Below, one piece after another: positions 1-5,057 of a stretch of 6,855 nucleotides of DNA. Numbering within the stretch: the first letter of the stretch is position 1; each line of letters starts with the position of its first letter. The position numbers were made by a program, and so were the translations under genes. Source of the stretch: Clostridia bacterium (lineage in GTDB: Bacteria; Bacillota; Clostridia; Christensenellales; Aristaeellaceae); assembly GCA_017458865.1 (NCBI GenBank), contig JAFSZW010000531.1, positions 1 through 6,855 of the forward strand, written 5' to 3'. The notes beneath the pieces are model-generated. The model worked only from the letters and a program-made list of their open reading frames with translations, had not been told where the DNA came from and searched no databases.

Positions 1-1152
1 AACTGGGATAACCCCAAAGTCCGCGACGAGGTTTTCGGCATGATGACCTGGTGGCTTGACAAGGGTGTAGATGGATTCCGGATGGATGTCATCAGCCTGA
101 TTTCAAAGCCGGATGGACTGCCGGACGGTGAGATGAACAGCACCGGGTATGCGAGCTTTGCGTGCTGTTCCACTGGTCCGCACCTCCATGAGTATCTGCA
201 GGAGATGAACCGCCGTGTTCTGTCCAAATACGATATCATTACGGTTGGAGAGTGCCCCGGTGTCCCGATGGAAGAGGCAAAGAAGTATGCGAACCTGGAG
301 GGCACAGAACTCAACATGATCTTCCAGTTTGAGCATATGAGCGCGGACCATGAATCATCTGCCGGACGATACGGGGTGACAAGACTCAATCTGCCGCGCC
401 TTAAAGCGGTGCTCAACAAGTGGGAGGTTGGATTGCAGGGATGTGCATGGAACTCCCTCTACTGGGACAACCATGATCAGCCGCGTGCGGTTTCCCGCTT
501 TGGCAATGACAGTGATGCGTATCGGGTGATCAGTGCCAAAATGCTGGCAACGTGCCTTCACCTGATGCAGGGAACGCCGTATATCTTCGAGGGCGAGGAG
601 ATCGGCATGACGAACTGCCCGTGGAACAGCATGGATGAGATCAATGATATCGAATCCAGGAACAACATTGAACAGAATCTCAAAAAGGGAATCATCCGGG
701 AGGATCAGGTGCTGACCATTTTGCGGAACCAGAGCCGTGACAATGCCCGGACGCCCATGCAGTGGGATGCGACGGAAAATGCAGGGTTCACGACCGGCAG
801 GCCGTGGCTGAGGATCAACCCGAACTATGTCACCATCAACGCAGCGGAGCAGGTGGACCGCGAGGATTCCATTTACGCGTACTACAAGGCGCTGATTCAT
901 CTTCGCAAGCACAGTGATCTCATCGTGTATGGCGATTTTGAACTGCTTGAGCCGGACAGCGAGTCTGTATTTGCCTATGTCCGCACGCTCGGGGACGAGA
1001 AGCTGCTTGTCATCTGCAACTTTACGTCAGAACCGGTGCCGTTCAATGTGCCGGATGCATTCAGACACGGGAAACGGCTCATTGGCAACTACGATACATT
1101 CGAAGCAAATGGAATGCTGCGTCCATATGAGGGAGTAGCTGTTCTTGCATAA
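1..1152 (+). CDS. Oligo-1,6-glucosidase-type GH13 alpha-glucosidase, 5' truncated by window edge
   Basis: Glycoside hydrolase of family 13, probably cytoplasmic, releasing glucose from the non-reducing end of short alpha-glucosides. The frame is open from base 1, so the ATG at 40 is internal; 383 residues are present and roughly the first 170 of a usual 550-560 are missing. Visible motifs are GFRMDV with the nucleophile Asp at bases 85-87, TVGEC with the acid/base Glu at 250-252, and DNHDQPR with the transition-state Asp at 475-477. FEGEEIGMTN and RDNARTPMQWD are typical of the oligo-1,6-glucosidase/dextran glucosidase/trehalose-6-phosphate hydrolase branch. Val directly after the nucleophile is, from family knowledge, linked to alpha-1,6 preference, while maltases carry Ala or Thr. 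A C-terminal beta domain follows from about residue 300. All catalytic residues in the visible part are intact. The exact substrate (isomaltose, panose, dextran ends) is inferred. Confidence 0.93.
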   Translation, partial: NWDNPKVRDEVFGMMTWWLDKGVDGFRMDVISLISKPDGLPDGEMNSTGYASFACCSTGPHLHEYLQEMNRRVLSKYDIITVGECPGVPMEEAKKYANLEGTELNMIFQFEHMSADHESSAGRYGVTRLNLPRLKAVLNKWEVGLQGCAWNSLYWDNHDQPRAVSRFGNDSDAYRVISAKMLATCLHLMQGTPYIFEGEEIGMTNCPWNSMDEINDIESRNNIEQNLKKGIIREDQVLTILRNQSRDNARTPMQWDATENAGFTTGRPWLRINPNYVTINAAEQVDREDSIYAYYKALIHLRKHSDLIVYGDFELLEPDSESVFAYVRTLGDEKLLVICNFTSEPVPFNVPDAFRHGKRLIGNYDTFEANGMLRPYEGVAVLA

Positions 1153-1160
1153 CCCTTATG

Positions 1161-1203
1161 TGTCGCCGGGCAGCAGGGCCGGCGTGTCACTGCGCCCGGC
1201 ACA
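1161..1203 (+). other. GC-rich inverted repeat with two competing pairings
   Basis: In the gap after the glucosidase gene, bases 1161-1171 can pair with 1194-1203 (10 bp, C1164 bulged). Alternatively 1165-1169 can pair with 1179-1183. No T-run follows, so it is not a standard intrinsic terminator. It ends seven bases before the Shine-Dalgarno of the next gene and could affect mRNA stability or initiation there. Function is unproven. Confidence 0.35.
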
Positions 1204-1221
1204 TTCACCGGAGGTACAGGA

Positions 1222-1443
1222 ATGAAAATATACTGCGTGTTTACGGATTCAGAAAATCTCCTGTTTACAACGGAAAAGTCCGAGGCGAAAGCAGTTCAGA
1301 AGACACATAAAAATGCCATCCTGAACAGCATTGAGGCAGAACCCGAACCGGGCGAAACGCTTGAGGCGGCGTATATGCGGGCTGAGGGACAGATGCTGGA
1401 GCGCATCAGAAATGAATCGCGCGCGTTCCTTGGCGTAGTCTGA
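1222..1443 (+). CDS. Small protein of unknown function (73 aa)
   Basis: Not recognised. The start is supported by GGAGGT at 1210-1215 with a 6-nt gap to ATG. The protein begins with a short hydrophobic strand-like stretch (KIYCVF) and a TDSENLLFTT segment. A charged, mostly helix-compatible region then runs from about residue 18 to the end, with an acidic EAEPEPGE linker near residues 38-45. There is no signal peptide, membrane segment or metal-binding motif. It lies 69 nt after the glucosidase gene and 29 nt before the favoured start of the thioesterase gene, so co-transcription with both is plausible. The good ribosome binding site and tight packing support a real gene; the role cannot be inferred. 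Confidence 0.7.
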   Translation: MKIYCVFTDSENLLFTTEKSEAKAVQKTHKNAILNSIEAEPEPGETLEAAYMRAEGQMLERIRNESRAFLGVV

Positions 1444-1461
1444 AAATGACAGCAGTCAATT

Positions 1462-1465
1462 GGAG
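1462..1465 (+). promoter_or_regulatory. Shine-Dalgarno deciding the thioesterase start
   Basis: GGAG lies 7 nt before the ATG at 1473. The in-frame ATG at 1446 has no purine-rich site upstream, and the ATG at 1467 is one base from this motif. The start at 1473 is therefore preferred. Confidence 0.55.
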
Positions 1466-1472
1466 TATGGAA

Positions 1473-1916
1473 ATGAACGAAAAGACGACCAGCGTGCAGA
1501 TTGTCCTGCCGCAGCATTGCAATGGGTACAAGATCCCCCGTCTGTTCGGCGGTCAGATGATGGCATGGATTGACATCATTGGGGCGGTTGCCGCCAGACG
1601 GTATACACACACTGCTGTCACGACAGCATGTGTGGAGCAGCTCAGCTTTCTGAGTCCGGCCTATCTGAACGATACTGTGGTTCAGGAGGCAGTTGTCACA
1701 TGGACAGGGAACACCTCCCTTGAGGTACGGGTGGACAGCTTTGTGGAATCACTGGATGGCGGACGCAAGCCGATTAACCGGACCTATCTGGTTTATGTGG
1801 CCATAGATGAGAACGATAAGCCGACAAAGGTGCCGCCGTTTACGCCGCTGACAGATGAGGAACGGATGGAATACCAGGCGGCTGAGGAACGCCGGGCGCG
1901 GCGTCTGGGACTGTAA
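1473..1916 (+). CDS. Acyl-CoA thioesterase, hotdog fold (YkhA/YciA-like)
   Basis: Predicted cytoplasmic thioesterase that hydrolyses acyl-CoA to free fatty acid and CoA. Counting from the ATG at 1473 (147 residues), the sequence shows Asn17 followed by LFGGQMMAWID at 24-34. This is the N-x(6-7)-LFGG-x(6)-D pattern of the YciA/BACH/YkhA hotdog families, in which the Asn and Asp act in catalysis. A TTACVEQLSFLSP strand then matches the family's T-x-x-v-d-x-v-x-F-L-x-P segment. The C terminus is charged (EERRARR), as is common in these proteins. Length fits a single hotdog domain, so it should act as an oligomer. An upstream in-frame ATG at 1446 would add nine residues. Substrate chain length cannot be told from sequence. 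Confidence 0.85.
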   Translation: MNEKTTSVQIVLPQHCNGYKIPRLFGGQMMAWIDIIGAVAARRYTHTAVTTACVEQLSFLSPAYLNDTVVQEAVVTWTGNTSLEVRVDSFVESLDGGRKPINRTYLVYVAIDENDKPTKVPPFTPLTDEERMEYQAAEERRARRLGL

Positions 1917-2001
1917 ACCGGGGAAAGTACATTTCTTCTGGCGGAATATCTGCTCCTTGCGTGATGGCCGGGCACATTCCAGTGCAGCTTGAGCATGACT
2001 C

Positions 2002-2034
2002 AAAAAAAGCAGCCCCTGAAATTGCAGGGACTGC
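2002..2034 (-). terminator. Intrinsic terminator of the deacylase/hydrolase operon
   Basis: Read on the minus strand, bases 2034-2025 pair with 2018-2009 (10 bp including one G-U), with a 6-nt loop. Seven T residues follow (complement of A at 2002-2008). It begins 16 nt past the stop of the minus-strand deacylase gene. There is no T-run on the plus-strand side, so it probably does not serve the thioesterase block. Confidence 0.85.
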
Positions 2035-2050
2035 CGGAGAGCTGTATCGA

Positions 2051-2533
2051 TTACTGTTCGGAATCGCGCCAGCCTTTACAGACATCTATCCATGCTGCCG
2101 CATTGGAATACCGCTCGAGCTCATCCATTGAGAGTTCAATGGCGCTGTTTGAACTGCCTGCAGCCGGGAAGACGGTTTCAAACCGTCTCAGTGATTCATC
2201 CAGGTAGACCCTGACGCCATCATTGACGGCAAACGGGCAGACACCGCCAACAGCGTGCCCGATAAGGCTTACGGCCTCATCCTTTGTGAGCATCTTTGCT
2301 TTTGTGCCGAACTGTGCCTTGTATCTGGGATTGTCGATCTTGGCATCGCCTGCTGCAACAATGAGAACCGGCGTATCCCCAACCATAAAGGAAAGGGTTT
2401 TGGCAATCCGGCACGGTTCACAGTGGACAGCCTCTGCGGCGAGTTCTACGGTAGCGCTGGAGACGTCAAAAACAAGAATGCGGTCGGCGAGACCGACGGT
2501 ATCAAAGTAAGCTCTGACTTTATCAAGGGACAT
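2051..2533 (-). CDS. YbaK/EbsC-family aminoacyl-tRNA deacylase
   Basis: Predicted trans-editing enzyme related to YbaK and ProX, which free tRNA of wrongly attached amino acids such as Cys or Ala on tRNA-Pro. From the ATG at 2533 it is 160 residues, the usual size for the stand-alone domain. Visible features are DVSSATVELAA (residues 23-33), RIAKTLSF with the conserved substrate-binding Lys45, AGDAKID (61-67), GGVCPFAV (96-103) and GSSNSAIEL (127-135). The last replaces the Gly-rich motif of classical YbaK and marks the Firmicutes-type subgroup. The longer open frame starts at 2575 and would overlap the upstream hydrolase gene; AAGGAGGT 7 nt before 2533 settles the shorter start. It is the second gene of a pair and ends at a terminator. 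The exact tRNA/amino acid substrate is inferred only at family level. Confidence 0.9.
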   Translation of the reverse strand: MSLDKVRAYFDTVGLADRILVFDVSSATVELAAEAVHCEPCRIAKTLSFMVGDTPVLIVAAGDAKIDNPRYKAQFGTKAKMLTKDEAVSLIGHAVGGVCPFAVNDGVRVYLDESLRRFETVFPAAGSSNSAIELSMDELERYSNAAAWIDVCKGWRDSEQ

Positions 2534-2540
2534 TGCGGGA

Positions 2541-2548
2541 ACCTCCTT
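2541..2548 (-). promoter_or_regulatory. Strong Shine-Dalgarno deciding the deacylase start
   Basis: On the minus strand AAGGAGGT lies 7 nt before the ATG at 2533. This is a near-complete anti-16S match and rules against the longer frame beginning at 2575. Confidence 0.85.
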
Positions 2549-2559
2549 AAACTGGACAA

Positions 2560-3438
2560 CTATGTGCTTTGCCACAGAATCATGTTATTGTCAATCAGCA
2601 TCTGAGCCCGCTGGATTTCCATGAGGTACGTCAGGTAGGACCGCAGCGTGCTGCCAATCAGGACATACTGCTGAGGCGTCATGACAAGGCCATAGAATTC
2701 GAAAACGCGCTGGAGCAGGACATCAAAGCAGACAGGCACCCTGAACAGGGAGACGATATTGTTCATATTCCTGTAGATGGCTTCAATGTTGATCTCCGCC
2801 AGCTTGGCGATGTCACCGGATACCGGCGCATGTGCCGGTACGTAGCATTTGCCGCTGAGCGTCCGGATCATCTCAAGCGTTTCAAGCTGCGCCTTAACGT
2901 CATAGAGGAAGACGATGCCGTATTTTTTCAGTGTTTCCGGACTGGAAAGGCAGTCAGCCAGATAAACGGTGTCCTCGTTTGTTTTGAATCCGACCATGTC
3001 AAAGGAATGGCCGGGAAGCGGGAACATCGTCATGCCCTCTGGCAGGACACTATCTGTAAGCGGCTCAGCATGGCTTTCCTGGGCAAGCAGAAACTTGTGC
3101 CGGAGTTCCTTCGTGGGATAGCCGCCGTACAGAAAAGACGGCTCCAGGACCGGATAAAGCGTAAAGGCATTCTCAATGCCGGATGCGTAAATCCGGCAGC
3201 CGGTCTGTGCCTGCAGATAATGGTTTCCACCGATGTGATCCGCATGGGAATGTGTATTGAAAATGGCGGTCAGATGCCAGTGATGCTGATCCAGAATCTG
3301 ACGGATTTTCCGTCCGGCGTCTTTATCGCTGCCGCTGTCAATCAGGCAGACATCTGTCTCGTTCAGCGCAACAACGCCGATCTTTGCCGGACAGTCGATG
3401 TAATAATTGTGAGGGGATACCTGGATTAATTCGTACAT
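2560..3438 (-). CDS. Metallo-beta-lactamase-fold hydrolase
   Basis: Predicted binuclear metal hydrolase of 292 residues from the ATG at 3438. The MBL ligands are complete: THSHADH (His63, His65, Asp67, His68), His144 in PLPGHSFD, Asp162 in YLADCLSS and His203 in VPAHAPVS. The C-terminal part (about 210-292) is helical with a YVLIGSTLRSYLTYL segment, resembling the winged-helix tail of LACTB2-like MBL proteins; that tail assignment is inference. No signal peptide is seen, so it is probably cytoplasmic. The open frame extends to 3549, but GGAGG at 3447-3443 precedes the 3438 ATG, and the added N-terminal residues are not MBL-like. The deacylase gene follows 26 nt downstream, suggesting a two-gene operon. 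Such proteins can act on thioesters, lactones, phosphodiesters or other substrates, and the sequence does not choose between them. Confidence 0.88.
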   Translation of the reverse strand: MYELIQVSPHNYYIDCPAKIGVVALNETDVCLIDSGSDKDAGRKIRQILDQHHWHLTAIFNTHSHADHIGGNHYLQAQTGCRIYASGIENAFTLYPVLEPSFLYGGYPTKELRHKFLLAQESHAEPLTDSVLPEGMTMFPLPGHSFDMVGFKTNEDTVYLADCLSSPETLKKYGIVFLYDVKAQLETLEMIRTLSGKCYVPAHAPVSGDIAKLAEINIEAIYRNMNNIVSLFRVPVCFDVLLQRVFEFYGLVMTPQQYVLIGSTLRSYLTYLMEIQRAQMLIDNNMILWQST

Positions 3439-3442
3439 TTGT

Positions 3443-3447
3443 CCTCC
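3443..3447 (-). promoter_or_regulatory. Shine-Dalgarno deciding the MBL hydrolase start
   Basis: Minus-strand GGAGG with a 4-nt gap to the ATG at 3438. The in-frame ATGs at 3462 and 3549 have no comparable site. The spacing is rather short but acceptable. Confidence 0.6.
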
Positions 3448-3513
3448 AATTGATGCCAGCATGTTGCTATCAGGAATGCAAAGTGTCCGCACCGACAGAT
3501 GACAGCCTGTCTG

Positions 3514-3523
3514 GCAGATCTGC
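3514..3523. promoter_or_regulatory. Palindrome in the MBL hydrolase leader
   Basis: GCAGATCTGC is a perfect 10-bp palindrome about 15 nt downstream of the minus-strand -10 element, around +8 to +17 of the predicted transcript. The position suits an operator, but a 10-bp palindrome can arise by chance. Confidence 0.2.
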
Positions 3524-3537
3524 TCTAACAGGTGCAC

Positions 3538-3546
3538 ATTATAGCA
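3538..3546 (-). promoter_or_regulatory. Extended -10 promoter for the MBL hydrolase/deacylase operon
   Basis: Read on the minus strand the sequence is TGCTATAAT, a perfect TATAAT (3543-3538) with an extended -10 TGn. No good -35 box lies at 16-18 nt, as expected for extended -10 promoters. Transcription would start near 3531, giving a leader of about 90 nt before the ATG at 3438. Confidence 0.6.
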
Positions 3547-3622
3547 CATAATCTCAAAAAAGAACGGGTATGCAGCAAATTTGGCTGCCGGCCAGTCAAA
3601 GGGTCCGGGCTAGGGCAACGCA

Positions 3623-3651
3623 GGGACATCCGGCTCTCCTGTCTTTATAAG
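3623..3651 (+). promoter_or_regulatory. Candidate sigma70 promoter for the NDT-like gene
   Basis: GGGACA (3623-3628, 4/6 to TTGACA), a 17-nt spacer, then TATAAG (3646-3651, 5/6). The predicted start near 3658 gives a very short leader consisting of little but the ribosome binding site. An alternative is CTAACA-16 nt-CATAAT (3525-3552), which would overlap the divergent minus-strand promoter. Confidence 0.35.
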
Positions 3652-3660
3652 TTTTACCAT

Positions 3661-3667
3661 GGAGGTG
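3661..3667 (+). promoter_or_regulatory. Very strong Shine-Dalgarno deciding the NDT-like start
   Basis: GGAGGTG, continuing as GGAGGTGAT, fully matches the anti-Shine-Dalgarno end of 16S rRNA and lies 5 nt before the ATG at 3673. It rejects the longer open frame that begins at 3532. Confidence 0.85.
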
Positions 3668-3672
3668 ATTGC

Positions 3673-4014
3673 ATGATTGGCGGATACAAGGTGATTACCC
3701 TCTGCGGGAGTACACGCTTCAAAGACGCTTTTATGGAAGCGCAGAAGCAGCTGACGCTGGAGGGGAACATTGTCATCAGCGTCGGACTGTTCGGCCATTC
3801 CGGGGATAGTGAGGTATGGGAAGGTATGAGCGAGGACACGGTGACAAAGACGAAATGCATGCTGGACGATATGCACAAGCGGAAGATTGACCTGTCGGAT
3901 GGGATCTACGTGATCAACGTGGGCGGGTATATCGGTTCAAGTACAAGGTCAGAAATTGCGTACGCAAAAGCGACGGGTAAAGAAGTCCGGTATCTTGAAC
4001 AGCAGGAGGAATGA
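3673..4014 (+). CDS. Nucleoside 2-deoxyribosyltransferase-like protein
   Basis: 113-residue cytoplasmic protein with the small Rossmann-like fold of nucleoside 2-deoxyribosyltransferases and related N-glycosidases. Evidence is ITLCGSTRFKD near the N terminus (residues 8-18, nucleotide-binding loop), a central KIDLSDGIYVINVGGYIG block (71-88), and STRSEIAYA (90-98), in which Glu94 is in the position of the catalytic Glu. Family members exchange or hydrolyse the base of (deoxy)nucleosides or nucleotides, but many of this size have no tested activity and are annotated as uncharacterised. The gene is followed after 9 nt by a MazG-like pyrophosphohydrolase, which supports a nucleotide-metabolism role. 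Confidence in the fold is good; confidence in transferase versus hydrolase activity is low. Confidence 0.75.
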   Translation: MIGGYKVITLCGSTRFKDAFMEAQKQLTLEGNIVISVGLFGHSGDSEVWEGMSEDTVTKTKCMLDDMHKRKIDLSDGIYVINVGGYIGSSTRSEIAYAKATGKEVRYLEQQEE

Positions 4015-4023
4015 GGCAGCCAT

Positions 4024-4422
4024 ATGAGAGAGGACACGATTCAGCGAATTCGCCGGTTTTCATCTGACCGGGACTGGGGACAGTACCATACGCCGGGCAA
4101 CCTGGCCAAGTCCATAGTCATTGAGGCCGCAGAACTCCTTGAGTGCTTTCAGTGGGATGAGCAGCATGTGAATATGGCGCATGTCCAGGAAGAACTGGCA
4201 GATGTGATTGTCTACTGTCAGAATCTTCTCGACGAACTCAATCTTGATGTGGATGACATTGTAAACCGTAAAATGGACCAGAACGAGGCAAAGTATCCGG
4301 TGGAACTGGCCAGAGGGAGCGCCGCAAAGTACTATGAGCTGAAACAGACAGCACGGACTGTCCAAAACACGGAAATCCATGGCTCCGGTACAGATCCTGT
4401 CCGGTCTAATGCGGACCACTGA
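4024..4422 (+). CDS. MazG-like nucleotide pyrophosphohydrolase
   Basis: 132-residue all-helical MazG-fold enzyme predicted to cleave (d)NTPs to monophosphate and pyrophosphate. The metal-binding pattern is intact: Glu34 and Glu37 in EAAELLECFQW, then Glu57 and Asp60 in EELADVIVYC (ExxE followed by ExxD). An N-terminal RDWGQYHTPGNLA and a late NEAKYPVE-ARGS-A-KYYEL segment match the house-cleaning RS21-C6/YpjD-like subgroup. Translation starts at the ATG at 4024 behind GAGG (4013-4016), which overlaps the stop of the preceding gene, so coupling with it is likely. About 22 extra residues after the conserved KYYEL end are polar and unlike the family core. Likely a sanitiser of modified or excess (deoxy)nucleotides; the true substrate is unknown. 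Confidence 0.85.
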   Translation: MREDTIQRIRRFSSDRDWGQYHTPGNLAKSIVIEAAELLECFQWDEQHVNMAHVQEELADVIVYCQNLLDELNLDVDDIVNRKMDQNEAKYPVELARGSAAKYYELKQTARTVQNTEIHGSGTDPVRSNADH

Positions 4423-4443
4423 GGAATCTCAAACATAACCAGA

Positions 4444-4463
4444 TGCATTTCAGATAGAATGCA
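4444..4463. promoter_or_regulatory. Inverted repeat overlapping a -10-like element
   Basis: TGCATT and AATGCA form a perfect 6-bp inverted repeat with an 8-nt centre, in the 63-nt gap before the VOC gene. TAGAAT at 4455-4460 (5/6 to TATAAT) overlaps its right arm, but no good -35 box is visible. It may be an operator or a weak internal promoter. Confidence 0.25.
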
Positions 4464-4473
4464 CGGCATGCCA

Positions 4474-4480
4474 AGAGGTG
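4474..4480 (+). promoter_or_regulatory. Shine-Dalgarno deciding the VOC protein start
   Basis: AGAGGTG lies 5 nt before the ATG at 4486 and favours it over the in-frame ATGs at 4459 and 4468. Confidence 0.65.
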
Positions 4481-4485
4481 AACCA

Positions 4486-4869
4486 ATGAAACTGAATATG
4501 ATTCATCACATCGCCATTATCTGTTCAGACAGGGAAGCAGCACTTGACTTTTACCATAACAGACTGGGGTTTGACATTATCCGGGAAATCTACCGTGAGG
4601 AACGGGACGATTACAAGATTGATCTCAGGATAGATGAAACGACAGAACTTGAACTGTTTATCATGCGGGACAGACCGTCCCGGGTGACCAATCCGGAGGC
4701 ATACGGTCTCAGGCATCTGGCGTTTCGGGTCCCCTGTGTGCGGGAAACTGTCAGAGAGCTTGAGGCAATGGGTATTGTCTGCGAACCTGTGCGACAGGAT
4801 ACAGTTACGGGCGGGGAAATGACCTTTTTTCGGGACCCGGATGGGCTTCCGCTGGAGATACATGAATGA
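4486..4869 (+). CDS. VOC-family (glyoxalase/bleomycin-resistance fold) protein
   Basis: 127-residue metal-dependent vicinal-oxygen-chelate protein. Two beta-alpha-beta-beta-beta units are visible: IHHIAIICSDREAALDFY at the start, and GLRHLAFRV in the second half ending in DPDGLPLEIHE. The expected metal ligands His8, Glu56 (in ELELF), His77 and Glu124 are all present, consistent with an active glyoxalase I-like lyase. A KLGF-type segment (NRLGFDIIRE) resembles the GloA2 subgroup of Firmicutes. The substrate could be methylglyoxal-glutathione-like adducts or something quite different, since the superfamily is broad. The stop overlaps the next start by 4 nt (ATGA), indicating translational coupling with the downstream small gene. 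Confidence 0.85.
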   Translation: MKLNMIHHIAIICSDREAALDFYHNRLGFDIIREIYREERDDYKIDLRIDETTELELFIMRDRPSRVTNPEAYGLRHLAFRVPCVRETVRELEAMGIVCEPVRQDTVTGGEMTFFRDPDGLPLEIHE

Positions 4870-5051
4870 GCAATAAGAATAGACAAAGACGTCTGCGGGA
4901 AGCGGCAGTCTGGTATCCAACACTGAACTTGGGTGAGAAAAATCATATTGTCAAGGAATACAAGAAAAAGTTTGGCGTGGATAATGATTGTGCCAAACGG
5001 GAACTCTGCGAACTTGGTGTTCTGTCGCCGAGCAAACAGGAAAATTATTAA
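4866..5051 (+). CDS. Small basic protein (61 aa), possible N-terminal half of a split gene
   Basis: Not assigned to a named family. The protein is basic at its N terminus (SNKNRQRRLR) and has a helical segment HIVKEYKKKFGVDNDCAKREL (residues 27-47) followed by LGVLSP. This Y-x-K-x-FGVD-x2-CA-x2-EL-x2-LG pattern recalls uncharacterised Firmicutes proteins (from memory, not searched). GGAG at 4854-4857 precedes the ATG by 8 nt, and the start overlaps the VOC stop by 4 nt. Its TAA (5049-5051) is followed by only two codons before the next gene's ATG in the same frame. The pair may therefore be one gene broken by a stop codon, or two coupled genes. Confidence 0.7.
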   Translation: MSNKNRQRRLREAAVWYPTLNLGEKNHIVKEYKKKFGVDNDCAKRELCELGVLSPSKQENY

Positions 5052-5057
5052 CAGGAA

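Noticed and set aside
355..912. 185-codon minus-strand open frame inside the glucosidase gene
   Set aside because: The plus strand carries intact GH13 catalytic motifs; the antisense frame has no recognisable content.
2223..2605. Plus-strand frames across the deacylase gene
   Set aside because: Antisense to a clear YbaK-family gene; no independent support.
2569..3429. 286-codon plus-strand open frame opposite the MBL hydrolase gene
   Set aside because: The minus strand encodes a complete set of MBL metal ligands with a proper ribosome binding site, so this is an antisense shadow.
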